Source: Fervidicella metallireducens AeB (lineage in GTDB: Bacteria > Bacillota > Clostridia > Clostridiales > Caloramatoraceae). From it: a DNA stretch of 35,666 bases. The stretch covers positions 1-35,666 of the forward strand of contig NZ_AZQP01000032.1 in NCBI RefSeq assembly GCF_000601455.1. Direction: 5' to 3'. Shown here one piece after another: positions 17,832-27,758 of the stretch. The translations under genes and the position numbers were made by a program. Numbering within the stretch: the first letter of the stretch is position 1; each line of letters starts with the position of its first letter. The notes under the pieces are model-generated. The model had not been told where the DNA came from. It made no database searches and saw only the letters and a list, made by a program, of their open reading frames with translations.

Positions 17832-17870
17832 AGAACCACAATAATATTAAAATAAGTGTATTGTGGTTCT
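17832..17870. repeat. 12-bp perfect inverted repeat upstream of the MocR-type gene
   Basis: AGAACCACAATA (17832-17843) and TATTGTGGTTCT (17859-17870) are separated by 15 nt, followed by TTTTATACTTTT. It could be a terminator, but no plus-strand gene lies before it, so a regulator operator for the mocR-ddl operon is equally plausible. Confidence 0.6.
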
Positions 17871-17915
17871 TTTATACTTTTAGGATTAGTGTAAAATATA
17901 TTTAGAGGTGTATTT

Positions 17916-19358
17916 ATGTTTCGGGATTTAAATATAAATAACGATAGACCTGTATATCTTCAGATAAAAGATTACATTAAAGAATTAATTATTAAAGGGA
18001 TATTACAAAAAGATGTTAAATTGCCTTCCACAAGGGAGCTTGGAGAGATATTAAATGTCAGTAGAAACACCATAATATTAGCATATGAATATCTTGAAGA
18101 TGAAGGGTTTATAAGGATAGTCAAAGGAAGAGGTGCCTTTGTTTCAGATATAAAGATAAAGCCTCAGGATAATTTTAACTTAAGTTGGGATGAAAAAATA
18201 AATGATTATGCAAGATTTGCTGAAAGACTTGATATAATCAAAAATGAAATAAAATGGGAAAAAGGAATGATTTCCTTTAAAAGTATTTCTCCAGATAGCA
18301 GTCTTTTTGACATGGATGAATTCAAAAAAGCCTTTCTAAACAGGATTTCAATGGAAGGGGATAAAATATTAAACTATGGATATGCACAGGGATACAAACC
18401 TTTGATTGAATATCTATTGAAGTATATGGAAAATAAGGGTGTAGATGTTGAAGGTAAGGAAATATTAATCACAAACGGATTTACAGAAGGTTTTGACATA
18501 GTTGTTTCTGCAATTACAAACAAAGGTGATAAAATAATCTGTGAAAATCCAACCCATAATACTGCCATTAAGATTATGAAACTTCATGAGCTTGATATTC
18601 ATGGTGTTGAAATGGATGATGATGGTATGAATATAAATAAACTTGAAGAAAAACTATACAAAGAAGAATTTAAGTTTGTATATATTGTTCCATCTTACCA
18701 TAATCCAACGGGAATAGTTACTTCACCAGAAAAAAGAATTGAAATATTTAATGCCTGCAGACAAAGAGGAGTGCCTTTAATTGAGGATGGATTTAATGAA
18801 GAGCTAAGGTACAGTGGTTCTCATATAGCACCAATTATATCTTTAAACGGTAAAGGAAATGGTGTAATATATCTAGGAAGTTTTTCAAAGATTTTATTTC
18901 CTGGAATGAGAATAGGCTGGATATTAGCAGACAAGGATTTAATTTCAGTCTTAGAAAGTATAAAAAGAAGCAGAAATATACACACATCCTTTTTAGATCA
19001 GGCCATTTTATATGAATATCTTAAGGGTGGAAATTTTGAAAAATATTTAAAAAGAGCAAGAAAGGAATACAGAGAAAAGTTTGAAATAGCTTATAAAGCC
19101 GCTAAAGAATTGATTCCATGCAGAGATATCAAGGGTGAAGGTGGGCTTCACATTTTTGTTGAACTTAGAGATATCAATGCAAGGGATGTTTTATTTGAAT
19201 GTTGTAAAAATGGTGTAATATTTACCCCGGGAGATATATTTTATACTGATGGAAAGGGGAAAAATACATTTAGATTAGGATTTTCAAGAGTATCCAAAGA
19301 TGAAATTATTAAAGGTTTTAAAGTTATTGGAGATGTAGTAAGAAAAATGGAGGGATAA
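17916..19358 (+). CDS. MocR/GabR-type regulator (GntR HTH plus aminotransferase domain), DdlR-like
   Basis: 480 residues. Residues about 10-75 form the GntR winged helix ([48 protein letters not shown]). The rest is an aminotransferase class I fold; Lys in [14 protein letters not shown] is the expected PLP Schiff-base residue, and [11 protein letters not shown] and LGFSRVS are further cofactor contacts. Such proteins sense an amino compound through PLP and control a neighbouring gene. ddl begins 2 nt after the stop, so this is a good candidate for the DdlR type known to control ddl in Brevibacillus. AGAGGTG precedes ATG 17916. A metabolic aminotransferase role is less likely. Confidence 0.85.
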   Translation: MFRDLNINNDRPVYLQIKDYIKELIIKGILQKDVKLPSTRELGEILNVSRNTIILAYEYLEDEGFIRIVKGRGAFVSDIKIKPQDNFNLSWDEKINDYARFAERLDIIKNEIKWEKGMISFKSISPDSSLFDMDEFKKAFLNRISMEGDKILNYGYAQGYKPLIEYLLKYMENKGVDVEGKEILITNGFTEGFDIVVSAITNKGDKIICENPTHNTAIKIMKLHELDIHGVEMDDDGMNINKLEEKLYKEEFKFVYIVPSYHNPTGIVTSPEKRIEIFNACRQRGVPLIEDGFNEELRYSGSHIAPIISLNGKGNGVIYLGSFSKILFPGMRIGWILADKDLISVLESIKRSRNIHTSFLDQAILYEYLKGGNFEKYLKRARKEYREKFEIAYKAAKELIPCRDIKGEGGLHIFVELRDINARDVLFECCKNGVIFTPGDIFYTDGKGKNTFRLGFSRVSKDEIIKGFKVIGDVVRKMEG

Positions 19359-19360
19359 CG

Positions 19361-20266
19361 ATGAAAGTTGGCGTTATAATGGGAGGAATATCTGCAGAGA
19401 GGGAAGTCTCATTAAATACAGGAAAAGAGATGGTTAAAGCTTTAGATAAGAATAAATATGAAGTAATACCAATTGTAATAAATACAAAAGAGGACTTGCT
19501 TGAAAAGGCAAAGGATATTGATATAGCATTATTGGCTTTACATGGAAAATTTGGTGAGGATGGCACAGTACAGGGAGTTCTTGAAACTATGGGTATTCCT
19601 TATACTGGGTGTGGGGTATTATCTAGTGCTTTATGTATGGATAAGGATATGACAAAGAGGATTTTAAGATTTGGTGGTATAAATACAGCAGACTGGATAA
19701 TTGTAAAGGATAAAGACAAAATAAACTATGAATGTATTGAAAAACTTGGATATCCATTAGTTGTAAAACCTAATTCTGGTGGTTCCAGTGTTGCAACATC
19801 AATTGTGAATTCAAGAGAAGAACTGGAAACAGCTGTAATAGAAGCATTAAAGTTTGATAATGAAGTCATGGTAGAGGATTATATTAAAGGTGATGAAATA
19901 ACTTGTCCAGTTTTAAATGGAGTCATGTTACCTATACTTGCAATAAAGCCAAAATCAAACTTTTTTGATTATAACTCTAAATATAGTGATGCAGGAGCAG
20001 AAGAATATGTTGTTGAGCTAGATAAGGATTTGCATAAACAAATAGAACAAATGGCAGTTAATTGTTTTAAGTTGCTAAAATGTAAAGTTTATGCTAGAGT
20101 CGATTTTATACTAAAGGATGGTGAACCATACCTGTTGGAAATAAATACTTTGCCAGGTATGACAAGAAATAGTCTTTTTCCTAAGAGTGCAAAGGCTGCA
20201 GGAATAGAATTCAGTCAGTTATTAGATATGATTATTGAATATTCGTTAAATGAAAAAGTATCCTAG
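19361..20266 (+). CDS. ddl: D-alanine--D-alanine ligase
   Basis: 301 residues, ATP-grasp. The start [19 protein letters not shown] holds the D-Ala-binding Glu and Ser; [14 protein letters not shown] binds [11 protein letters not shown] and [17 protein letters not shown] carry the metal ligands. It joins two D-Ala for peptidoglycan precursors in the cytoplasm. It is cotranscribed with the MocR-type regulator. Confidence 0.95.
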   Translation: MKVGVIMGGISAEREVSLNTGKEMVKALDKNKYEVIPIVINTKEDLLEKAKDIDIALLALHGKFGEDGTVQGVLETMGIPYTGCGVLSSALCMDKDMTKRILRFGGINTADWIIVKDKDKINYECIEKLGYPLVVKPNSGGSSVATSIVNSREELETAVIEALKFDNEVMVEDYIKGDEITCPVLNGVMLPILAIKPKSNFFDYNSKYSDAGAEEYVVELDKDLHKQIEQMAVNCFKLLKCKVYARVDFILKDGEPYLLEINTLPGMTRNSLFPKSAKAAGIEFSQLLDMIIEYSLNEKVS

Positions 20267-20272
20267 TGTGAT

Positions 20273-20320
20273 AAGGGCTTGTTCTTTGAAAAACTAAAGA
20301 ATAAGCCTTTAATCGTATTT
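20273..20320 (+). terminator. Weak terminator after ddl
   Basis: AAGGGCTTGTTCTTT (20273-20287) pairs with AAAGAATAAGCCTTT (20296-20310), with two G-U pairs; the tail AATCGTATTTATT is poor in T, so read-through is possible. Confidence 0.5.
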
Positions 20321-20374
20321 ATTGAAGTAAAAAACAATTTATGGTATAGTTATTTAAGTGGGGGGTGAATAACA

Positions 20375-21721
20375 TTGGAAAGAATCAGAGAGGTCTTTAA
20401 AATAGCAATACCTGCAGTTGGAGAAATGTGTTTATATATGCTGGTATGGGTTATAGATACAGCTTTCGTTGGTAAATATGGTGGTGATACTGCGGTTAGT
20501 GCTGTTGGTTTCTCATCAGAAATAATGTATACATTGTCAAATATTTTTGTTGCAATAGGGATAAGTGTTGCAATAACCACTCTTGTAGCACAAAGTACTG
20601 GAGCAGAAAAAATGGAAAAAGCAGAGGAATATTTTAGTCATGGATTGGTTATTGGAGTAATAATTGCATCCATTATTGCTATAATATTGATTGCTTTTCC
20701 CAATAAAATTCTTCAGACAGCAGGGTTAAGAGATGAAGTGTTAGACAATGCTGTTATTTTCATGAGGATTGCTGCAATAGGATTATTTTTCAATATGATT
20801 ACCAATATGTTAAATGCATCTTTAAGAGGAACAGGAAATACTACGGTGCCATTTGTCATTTCATTAATCATAACTATAATCACAATTTTTCTTGACTCAA
20901 TACTCATATTTGGAAGATTAGGTTTTAAACCACTGGGGGTAAAAGGATCAGCAATAGCAACAACAACAGCATATATGATTGGATTAATATGTGTTGTAAT
21001 ATACTATATTAAGTGGTCTGAAATAAAGTTTAAAATAAAATATGTGTTAAATTTAAAATATAGTAATTTAAAGAAAATTATCTCACTGGCTATACCATCA
21101 GGTCTTCAAGAGGGTGCATTCAGTATCAGCAGGCTGCTGTCACTTTATTTTATAATGCATTTAGGAACAAAGGCTTTTTCAGCAAACCAAATTACAACAA
21201 CTATTGAATCGATATCCTTTATGCCAGGATGGGGATTTGCAGTAGCTGCTACTGCCTTAGTTGGGCAACGTATAGGAGCAAAGGATTTTAGCGGTGCTAA
21301 AAGTTATGCTTATATCTCTATGTTTTTCAGTACTGGTGTAATGTTGATTTGCTCAGTATTGTTTTTACTTATACCTAGACAATTAATGAATTTATTTATA
21401 AATGACCTTGAAACTATAAAATTAGGAAGTACCTGCATTATGATTGCAGCAATTGAACAGCCATTTATGGCAATTAGTATGGTTTTAGGAGGGTCACTAA
21501 AGGGCGCAGGAGATACACGAACTCCTTTTATTGTTTCTCTTATTTCCAATTGGTGTATAAGGATACCATTGATGTATTATGTAATATTCGTTATGAAGTT
21601 AAGTGTTTCATTTGTATGGTTTATAACTGGAATACAATGGTGCTTTGAAGGAATTATATTAATTCTTCTGTTTAAAAGAAAAAGCAGCAGATGGAGAAAC
21701 ATTTTAGAAGAAGTATATTAA
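20375..21721 (+). CDS. MATE family efflux transporter
   Basis: 448 residues with about twelve membrane segments in two similar halves. IAIPAVGEMCLYMLVWVID starts the first half and LAIPSGLQEGAFSISRLL the second; LNASLRGTGNTTVPF and LGGSLKGAGDTRTPF are the paired MATE loop motifs. It exports drugs or metabolites in exchange for Na+ or H+ in the cytoplasmic membrane. Start is TTG 20375 behind GTGGGGGGTG. The substrate cannot be told from sequence. Confidence 0.92.
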   Translation: MERIREVFKIAIPAVGEMCLYMLVWVIDTAFVGKYGGDTAVSAVGFSSEIMYTLSNIFVAIGISVAITTLVAQSTGAEKMEKAEEYFSHGLVIGVIIASIIAIILIAFPNKILQTAGLRDEVLDNAVIFMRIAAIGLFFNMITNMLNASLRGTGNTTVPFVISLIITIITIFLDSILIFGRLGFKPLGVKGSAIATTTAYMIGLICVVIYYIKWSEIKFKIKYVLNLKYSNLKKIISLAIPSGLQEGAFSISRLLSLYFIMHLGTKAFSANQITTTIESISFMPGWGFAVAATALVGQRIGAKDFSGAKSYAYISMFFSTGVMLICSVLFLLIPRQLMNLFINDLETIKLGSTCIMIAAIEQPFMAISMVLGGSLKGAGDTRTPFIVSLISNWCIRIPLMYYVIFVMKLSVSFVWFITGIQWCFEGIILILLFKRKSSRWRNILEEVY

Positions 21722-21835
21722 TGTATTATCAATATAAAAACAAGTTATTTGAATTTTCATTAAATGACTGAATCTACTCACAGCATATACATTTTATTCA
21801 TATTCTATATAAGAAATTATATGGAGTTGATGCAT

Positions 21836-22759
21836 GTGTATGCTGATTTGGTTTTTGAGGGGGGAGGAGTTAAGGGGATTGGTTTTGCAGGTGCTATATC
21901 CTCTCTTGAACAAAGAGGTTACAAGTTCCAAAGAGTTGCAGGAACGTCAGCAGGAGCTATTATAGCATCCTTGATAGCTGTTGGATATACCTCAGAAGAA
22001 ATAAAAGATATAATTTTTAATTTAGATTATACAAGATTTCTTGATAGGGATTCATTACAGAGTATACCTTTAATTGGTCCAATTGGAGGATTTATCTTTG
22101 AAAAAGCTATTTATTCTGGGGATTATTTAGAAAATCTCTTAAGAGATTTATTTATTAAGAAGGGGAAAACCAAGTTCAAAGATGTAAAATTGGATGGAAA
22201 ATGGAGGCTTAAAATTATAGCAACAGATATAACAAACAAGGAAATGCTTATTCTGCCTGATGATATTACTAAATATGGAATTAATCCTGATGATTTAGAT
22301 ATTGCTTTGGCTGTAAGGATGAGTACGGCTATACCTTTTTACTTTAAGCCAGTTATTTTAAAAAAGGAGAATAAACAATGTTTTATAGTTGATGGAGGAG
22401 TTGTAAGTAATTTTCCTGTCTGGATATTTGATATAGAGGGAACACCTAGGTGGCCCACCTTTGGTTTGAAATTTCTTGAATGTAATTTAAGCAACACAGC
22501 TAAAGGGAAAAGAAACATTATTCATTATGCTATTGATATCATTGACACTATGGTTGAAGAAAATGAATTAAGGCATATTAGGGAAAGTGATTTTATCAGA
22601 ACAATAACAATTCCAACCAATGGCATCAGGACTACTGAATTTAATATAACCAGTGAAAAGAGTATGAAACTTTTTGCATCAGGATACAAAAGTGTAGAGG
22701 AGTTTTTAGAACATTGGGATTTTGAAAACTATAAAAAAAGATATAGAGAAAGGGGCTGA
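21836..22759 (+). CDS. Patatin-like phospholipase
   Basis: 307 residues from GTG 21836, placed 9 nt after GGAG; ATG 21821 and 21830 are in frame but badly spaced. FEGGGVKGIGFAGAI is the oxyanion loop, GTSAGAI the nucleophile elbow (Ser), and VDGGVVSNFP the catalytic Asp. It is a Ser-Asp dyad acyl hydrolase acting on lipids. No signal peptide is seen, so it is probably cytoplasmic or peripheral. It lies between the MATE gene and a terminator shared with the EamA gene. Confidence 0.9.
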   Translation: MYADLVFEGGGVKGIGFAGAISSLEQRGYKFQRVAGTSAGAIIASLIAVGYTSEEIKDIIFNLDYTRFLDRDSLQSIPLIGPIGGFIFEKAIYSGDYLENLLRDLFIKKGKTKFKDVKLDGKWRLKIIATDITNKEMLILPDDITKYGINPDDLDIALAVRMSTAIPFYFKPVILKKENKQCFIVDGGVVSNFPVWIFDIEGTPRWPTFGLKFLECNLSNTAKGKRNIIHYAIDIIDTMVEENELRHIRESDFIRTITIPTNGIRTTEFNITSEKSMKLFASGYKSVEEFLEHWDFENYKKRYRERG

Positions 22760-22777
22760 ATAGCCCTTTTAGTTTTT
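22749..22777. terminator. Terminator between patatin-like and EamA genes
   Basis: AAAGGGGCT (22749-22757) pairs with AGCCCTTTT (22762-22770), followed by AGTTTTTA; it overlaps the end of the convergent EamA gene. Confidence 0.7.
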
Positions 22778-23641
22778 ATCGTCTTTTTTTAAAAGTATAA
22801 CGCAGAATACGATTATTACAATTCCTGAAATTTGATTCAGGGTAAATTTTTCACCCATAATGAAATAGGAAAAAATCGCAGCTGAAGGAATTTCTAAAGT
22901 GCTGATAATAGAAGTAATTACTGGACCAATGTACTTTATTGCTCCGTATAATAGGGTTAGTGGTATAATTTCACAGAAAAAAGCAAGTAATGCTGCATTG
23001 GATAAAGAGTTTAAAGTAACATATGGAAGCTTTTCAATAAAATTGAAATTAAAAATTATTAAAACCAGCAATGAGAAAATTGTAGTATAAAAAGTTACAA
23101 CAATAGGTGGAACTTCATCAACTAAATTTTGAGCATAAATATTCATAAATGAGTAAAAAACTGCACTTAATATACCAAATAAAATTCCTTTTAACTCAAA
23201 ATTAAATTCAAAAGAAAATATATTCAAAACCAGAACACAACCTAGAAAAGTTCCAATTATAGCAGTTGCTTTTCGCCTTGTTATTTTTTCACCAAAAAAC
23301 AAGAAAGAAAATAGGGCAACCATTGCAGGATAAGTGTAAAGCAGCATTGTGGCAACAGAAACTTCAAGATATTTAAATGATGAATAGAAAAATACTGTCA
23401 TAAGCGTATTACCTATTGCTCCTTGAATTAATAGTTTTTTTATTGTAGTACTATTAAGAGACAAATCTTTCTTGTATTTAAAAAGACATATAAAAAATAA
23501 TATTACCCCAGCGATAATGTATTGTAACATTAATAAATCTACAGGAGTGAAGTTATTGCTGTAGCCGTTTTTTACAAAAATACCAGCACTACCAAAAAAA
23601 ATAGCAGATATTATTGCATAGATATATCCCCTTATGTGCAT
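22769..23641 (-). CDS. EamA/DMT family transporter
   Basis: 290 residues from ATG 23641, behind AAAGGAGG; an ATG nine codons upstream is rejected because it precedes the ribosome site. About ten membrane segments in two EamA repeats; GYIYAIISAIFFGSAGIFVKNG opens the first and LFGILSAVFYSFMNIYAQNL the second. LEIPSAAIFSYFIMGEKFTLNQISG is the usual end of the second repeat. A metabolite exporter or importer of unknown substrate in the cytoplasmic membrane. Confidence 0.9.
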   Translation of the reverse strand: MHIRGYIYAIISAIFFGSAGIFVKNGYSNNFTPVDLLMLQYIIAGVILFFICLFKYKKDLSLNSTTIKKLLIQGAIGNTLMTVFFYSSFKYLEVSVATMLLYTYPAMVALFSFLFFGEKITRRKATAIIGTFLGCVLVLNIFSFEFNFELKGILFGILSAVFYSFMNIYAQNLVDEVPPIVVTFYTTIFSLLVLIIFNFNFIEKLPYVTLNSLSNAALLAFFCEIIPLTLLYGAIKYIGPVITSIISTLEIPSAAIFSYFIMGEKFTLNQISGIVIIVFCVILLKKDDKN

Positions 23642-23806
23642 TTTAAAACCTCCTTTAAATGACAACAAAAATATTATAGCATAATTTAGAAAGTTATAAA
23701 CTAATCAAAAATAATATAAATTACTTATAATAACAACCTAAATGTGTTAAAATTAAAATAATTCTAAAAATAAAAGTGTTATATCAATTCGTACGAGGTG
23801 ATAATA

Positions 23807-24601
23807 ATGATAATATACGCTGTATCTGATTCCATTGGAGAAACAGCAGAGCAAGTGGCAAGGGCAACGGCAAGCCAATTTGACTATGAAGTCAGAGTTA
23901 AGAGAATTTCTTATCTTAAAACCAGGGAAGAAATAATGAATTTTATTAATAGTATAGACTCTAAAAACTGCATGATAATTTCAACAATAGTTATGGCAGA
24001 TATAAGAGATTTTTTAGTACAGATATCAGTGGAAAGGGGTATACATATTGTAAACGTACTTGGACCTTGTATAAATTCTGTGGCTAGATTAACTGGAAAA
24101 ACACCTGCATATAAACCAGGTGCTGTAAGAAAGCTTGATCAGGATTATTTCAAAAAAATTGAGGCAATGGAATTTGCAATTGCCTATGATGACAGTAAGG
24201 ATGATAGAGGAATAAAGTTTGCAGATGTTGTTTTAATTGGCTTATCAAGAACTTCTAAAACGCCTCTTTGTGTTTATCTGGCTAATAAGGGTATAAAGGC
24301 AGCCAATGTTCCTCTTGTACCTGAAGTATCACTTCCAAAGGAACTTTTTGAAATAGATAGAAAAAAAATTATTGGTTTAACAATAGACCCTTTAGAACTC
24401 ATTGAAATTAGGAAAAACAGGATGTCAAGAATGGGTAATATCGGTCAAATTGAGTATGCAAATACAGAGAGAATATTGTTAGAGTTTGAATATTCTGATA
24501 TGGTTATGAAAAAACTTAGATGTAAAGTTATCGATGTAACAAGAAAGGCTATAGAAGACACAGCTTCTTTAATACTTCATCATATTGAATGGAATGAATA
24601 A
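23807..24601 (+). CDS. Pyruvate, phosphate dikinase regulatory protein (kinase/pyrophosphorylase)
   Basis: 264 residues of the DUF299 family. IIYAVSDSIGETAEQVARA is the family N-terminus and GLSRTSKTPLCVYLA the ADP-binding loop; IGLTIDPLELIEIRKNRM follows. The family adds phosphate from ADP to a Thr of PPDK (or PEP synthase) and removes it with Pi. ATG 23807 is chosen over an in-frame GTG 23798 that is part of the GAGGTG ribosome site. PPDK is not in the window. Confidence 0.92.
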   Translation: MIIYAVSDSIGETAEQVARATASQFDYEVRVKRISYLKTREEIMNFINSIDSKNCMIISTIVMADIRDFLVQISVERGIHIVNVLGPCINSVARLTGKTPAYKPGAVRKLDQDYFKKIEAMEFAIAYDDSKDDRGIKFADVVLIGLSRTSKTPLCVYLANKGIKAANVPLVPEVSLPKELFEIDRKKIIGLTIDPLELIEIRKNRMSRMGNIGQIEYANTERILLEFEYSDMVMKKLRCKVIDVTRKAIEDTASLILHHIEWNE

Positions 24602-24721
24602 TAATCATTAAATACCATACTAAACTAACATATAATTTTAATCACAGACAAATAGTATAGCATTATTTAAATAATTGTGTTATAATATTTATGTGATTTA
24701 TTTTTGTTAGGAGCTGATATT

Positions 24722-25273
24722 ATGAAAGTTGTGACTATATCATGTAGTCCAAGGGTAGGAGGAAATTCTGACTTAATAATAAATAGCGTGTTAGATGGCA
24801 TAAGGAACGCCCATTCAGATATGGTTGTGGATAAATTTAAATTAAATAACTTAGATATTAAGGGTTGTAAAGGATGCTATCAGTGTAAAAGAACAGGTGA
24901 ATGTATTCAAAAGGATGACATGCAACAAATATATTCAAAGATGAACGAAGCTGATCTTTTGATTTTTGCTTCACCTATATATATGGGATACATTACTGGA
25001 ATAGGTAAAAACTTTATAGACAGGCTTTTTGCATTTTCGAGGGGACATTTTGATATCTCATTGCCAGCTGGAAAAAAGTTTATTGTAATATTGACACAAG
25101 GCCATGATAGAGAGGATGCATATAGGGTGGTAGCAGATAATCTGATGAATATATTTAATGGTCTTGGAATGGAATCAAAGGGTAAAATAATTGCAGCTGG
25201 ACTTACATCCAATGTAGCAGATATAAGAAAAGAGATTTTGGAAATTGCTTATAATGTAGGCACTAGAATATAA
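24722..25273 (+). CDS. Isf-like NAD(P)H-dependent FMN flavoprotein
   Basis: 183 residues, flavodoxin-like fold. SCSPRVGGNSDLIIN is the FMN phosphate loop and FASPIYMGYITGIGKNFIDR binds the flavin ring. GCKGCYQCKRTGEC (CxxCxxCx5C) is the compact cluster motif of iron-sulfur flavoproteins, so a [4Fe-4S] cluster next to FMN is likely. AGGAG precedes ATG 24722; TATAAT at 24681-24686 may be its -10 box. It is monocistronic. The natural substrate is not known. Confidence 0.85.
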   Translation: MKVVTISCSPRVGGNSDLIINSVLDGIRNAHSDMVVDKFKLNNLDIKGCKGCYQCKRTGECIQKDDMQQIYSKMNEADLLIFASPIYMGYITGIGKNFIDRLFAFSRGHFDISLPAGKKFIVILTQGHDREDAYRVVADNLMNIFNGLGMESKGKIIAAGLTSNVADIRKEILEIAYNVGTRI

Positions 25274-25321
25274 ATATGCAAAGTAAATCAAAATAAATAG
25301 AATATATTCGATAATAAAAAG

Positions 25322-25371
25322 AAGCTGATGTAAAATTATCATTAACAGAATAGTTTTATGTCAGCTTTTTT
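25322..25371 (+). terminator. Terminator of the Isf-like gene
   Basis: AAGCTGATGTAAAA (25322-25335) pairs with TTTTATGTCAGCTT (25354-25367) through two wobble pairs, followed by TTTT. Confidence 0.75.
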
Positions 25372-25406
25372 GGTTGAAAATAATATTTGAAAGGGGAAGT
25401 ATTAAA

Positions 25407-25682
25407 GTGAGTTATCTTTGGGGTTATTTAATTATTGTAAACTTCTATGCTTTTTATATGATGTATATAGATAAATTAAGAGCAAAAAAGGGGATATGGA
25501 GGATTTCTGAAAGAAAATTTTTTGCTTTAACACTTTTGTTTGGAAGTTTAGGTGTTTTATTAGGCATGAAATTTTTCAGACACAAAACAAGGCACATTAA
25601 ATTCAGGTTTTTGGTTCCTATGATATTAATAATTCAAATAATACTGATAATATTATTATATAAGCATCGGATTGAATTTTGA
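25407..25682 (+). CDS. DUF1294 family membrane protein
   Basis: 91 residues from GTG 25407, about 7 nt after AGGGGAAG. The signature DKLRAKKGIWRISERKFFALTLLFG followed by LGMKFFRHKTRHIKF is DUF1294. Three hydrophobic segments mark it as an integral membrane protein. The function of the family is not known. Confidence 0.85.
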   Translation: MSYLWGYLIIVNFYAFYMMYIDKLRAKKGIWRISERKFFALTLLFGSLGVLLGMKFFRHKTRHIKFRFLVPMILIIQIILIILLYKHRIEF

Positions 25683-25775
25683 AAATTTATATTTGTTAGA
25701 CTATGATATTGAAGAATAGGGATTATTATATTAAAATTTATATCAAGACTAAGAAATGGAGGTAATTGCGTTAAG

Positions 25776-27128
25776 ATGACAAATATTAGGGTTGATTATT
25801 CTAAGACATTAGGGTTAGTTAGTAAAGAAGAAATTCAGGAAATGGTTAGTTTAATTGATGATGCTCACAAGAAAATACATAACAGAACTGGAGAAGGAAG
25901 TGATTTTTTAGGCTGGGTTGACCTTCCTGAAAATTATGACAAGGATGAATTTGATAGAATCGTAAAAGCTGCTGAAAAAATAAGATCCAATTCAGATGTT
26001 CTTTTAGTCATTGGAATAGGTGGTTCATACTTGGGAGCCAGGGCTGCAATGGAAATGTTAAACCATAGTTTTTATAATTTAGTATCAAAAGAAATCAGAA
26101 GGTCTCCAGAGATTTATTTTGTTGGAAACAATATAAGTTCAGTTTATTTAAGGGATTTACTTGATGTAATAGATGGAAAGGAAATATCTGTTAACGTAAT
26201 TTCCAAATCAGGTACTACCACTGAACCAGCAATAGCATTTAGAATATTTAAAGAGTATATGGAAAATAAATACGGAAAAGATGGAGCCAAGGAAAGAATT
26301 TATGCAACAACGGATAAGGAAAAGGGTGCATTAAAAAAACTTGCTGATGCAGAGGGTTATGAAACATTTGTTATTCCTGATGATGTAGGAGGACGTTATT
26401 CTGTTTTAACAGCAGTAGGACTATTACCAATTGCTGTTAGTGGTATAGATATAAAGGAGATAATGAAGGGTGCAAAGGATGGATTAAAAGAATATTCAAA
26501 TATGGATATTGAAAACAACCCAGCATATATTTATGCTGCTGCACGTAATATTCTTTACAAAAAGGGTAAGAAAATTGAATTAATGGTTAACTATGAACCA
26601 GCCCTGCATTATTTTTCAGAATGGTGGAAGCAGCTATTTGGAGAAAGTGAGGGAAAAGAAGGAAAAGGTATATTCCCTGCTTCAGTAGATTTCTCAACGG
26701 ATCTTCATTCAATGGGACAGTATATACAAGAAGGAGAAAGAAGTTTATTTGAAACAGTTATCAATGTTGAGAAAGTTAGAGAAGACATTACTATTAAAGA
26801 AGAAAAGGATAATATAGACGGATTGAATTTTCTTTCAGGGAAGACCATGGATTTTGTTAACAAAAAAGCCTTTCAAGGAACAGTTTTAGCGCACAACGAC
26901 GGTGGAGTACCTAATTTGATTATTAACATACCTGAATTGACACCGTACTATTTTGGTAAATTAGTTTACCTCTTTGAAAAGGCATGTGGAATAAGCGGTT
27001 ATATGTTGGGTGTCAATCCATTTAATCAGCCAGGAGTTGAAGCTTATAAGAAGAACATGTTTGCTTTACTTGGAAAACCAGGATATGAGGATTTGAAAAA
27101 AGAGCTTGAAAATAAGCTGGAGTTATAA
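25776..27128 (+). CDS. pgi: Glucose-6-phosphate isomerase
   Basis: 450 residues, the short Bacillus/Clostridium type. [20 protein letters not shown] and [18 protein letters not shown] bind the sugar phosphate; [16 protein letters not shown] and [15 protein letters not shown] follow, and the C-terminus has [16 protein letters not shown]. It interconverts glucose-6-P and fructose-6-P. The ribosome site GGAGG is 13 nt before ATG 25776, longer than usual, but no better in-frame start exists. Confidence 0.96.
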   Translation: MTNIRVDYSKTLGLVSKEEIQEMVSLIDDAHKKIHNRTGEGSDFLGWVDLPENYDKDEFDRIVKAAEKIRSNSDVLLVIGIGGSYLGARAAMEMLNHSFYNLVSKEIRRSPEIYFVGNNISSVYLRDLLDVIDGKEISVNVISKSGTTTEPAIAFRIFKEYMENKYGKDGAKERIYATTDKEKGALKKLADAEGYETFVIPDDVGGRYSVLTAVGLLPIAVSGIDIKEIMKGAKDGLKEYSNMDIENNPAYIYAAARNILYKKGKKIELMVNYEPALHYFSEWWKQLFGESEGKEGKGIFPASVDFSTDLHSMGQYIQEGERSLFETVINVEKVREDITIKEEKDNIDGLNFLSGKTMDFVNKKAFQGTVLAHNDGGVPNLIINIPELTPYYFGKLVYLFEKACGISGYMLGVNPFNQPGVEAYKKNMFALLGKPGYEDLKKELENKLEL

Positions 27129-27168
27129 AGCAGAAGAGTTTCAATAATTTTAAAGAAAAAATCAGTTT

Positions 27169-27203
27169 AACCCCATGTATGTTACATATATCATGGGGTT
27201 TTT
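27169..27203 (+). terminator. pgi terminator
   Basis: AACCCCATG (27169-27177) pairs with CATGGGGTT (27192-27200), followed by TTT. The group IIC intron remnant begins directly after it. Confidence 0.85.
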
Positions 27204-27204
27204 A

Positions 27205-27350
27205 CATGGCCCGGCATAGGCGACAGCTTAGCGGTGAAAGTCCGCAACGGGCTTGGTAATGGAAACCATTATCCAATGGCAAGGGTGTCCATGGTGAGGT
27301 GGAATCTTAAGAATGGATGTAAGACAAATTCTTAAGTTAATATAAGAAAA
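27205..27350 (+). mobile_element. Group IIC intron remnant (5' domain I part)
   Basis: GCCCGGCATAGG, then GGTGAAAGTCC, GGCAAGGGTGTCCATGG and GGTGGAATCTTAAG occur in the order and spacing of domain I of group IIC introns such as the Oceanobacillus iheyensis intron. Hairpins are visible: GCGG/CCGC around TGAAAGT, TTGGTAATGG/CCATTATCCAA, and CTTAAGAA/TTCTTAAG. The 5' end (expected GTGYG) is changed to CATGG. No later domains, reverse transcriptase or domain V are found before the opposite-strand gene at 27366. Its place just behind a terminator hairpin matches the target preference of class IIC introns. Confidence 0.75.
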
Positions 27351-27365
27351 ACATAGTGTTAGCTT

Positions 27366-27632
27366 TTATTTTTCCTCCAGAACTATAATTTCAAATCTAT
27401 CAAAATCAATTTCTTCAATAAAGTTGTCCTGTTTGAAGGAAGTTTTTTTGAATTTATTAAACTCCTCAAGATTGTTTGGCAGCCAATAGGGCTTTGAAAT
27501 ATCAAATTTATAGCATAACTCATTAATACATTTTTTAAGTTCCTGCTGGTATTCAATTTTCTCGTTGCAAATAACAACTTCATTAAGTAGTATTCTATTT
27601 TCTTTAATTATTTTTCCCCAAAGTCTAATCAT
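27366..27632 (-). CDS. Small hypothetical protein, 88 residues
   Basis: Not recognised. From ATG 27632, 9 nt after AAAGGA (ATG 27641 touches that site). Mostly charged, with helical N-terminal half (IRLWGKIIKENRILLNEVVICNEK) and Cys in KKCINELCYKFD; YWLPNNLEEFNKFKKTSF and the end FDRFEIIVLEEK could be beta strands. No signal or membrane segment. It lies alone between the intron remnant and the HesB-like gene. Clear ribosome site and normal codon use make it a real gene. Confidence 0.6.
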   Translation of the reverse strand: MIRLWGKIIKENRILLNEVVICNEKIEYQQELKKCINELCYKFDISKPYWLPNNLEEFNKFKKTSFKQDNFIEEIDFDRFEIIVLEEK

Positions 27633-27698
27633 ATTCACCATTCCTTTAAATTAATAATCTTAAGTATATCAGAAAAATTAATTGAGATAAATATCACA

Positions 27699-27727
27699 TT
27701 GATTAATTTACCTATAGGGAGTATACT
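27699..27727 (+). promoter_or_regulatory. Promoter of the HesB-like gene
   Basis: TTGATT (27699-27704), 17-nt spacer, TATACT (27722-27727); the start codon follows 31 nt later with AAGGAGG between. Confidence 0.7.
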
Positions 27728-27758
27728 AAGTTTATAGAAAGATTAAGGAGGCAAAAAT

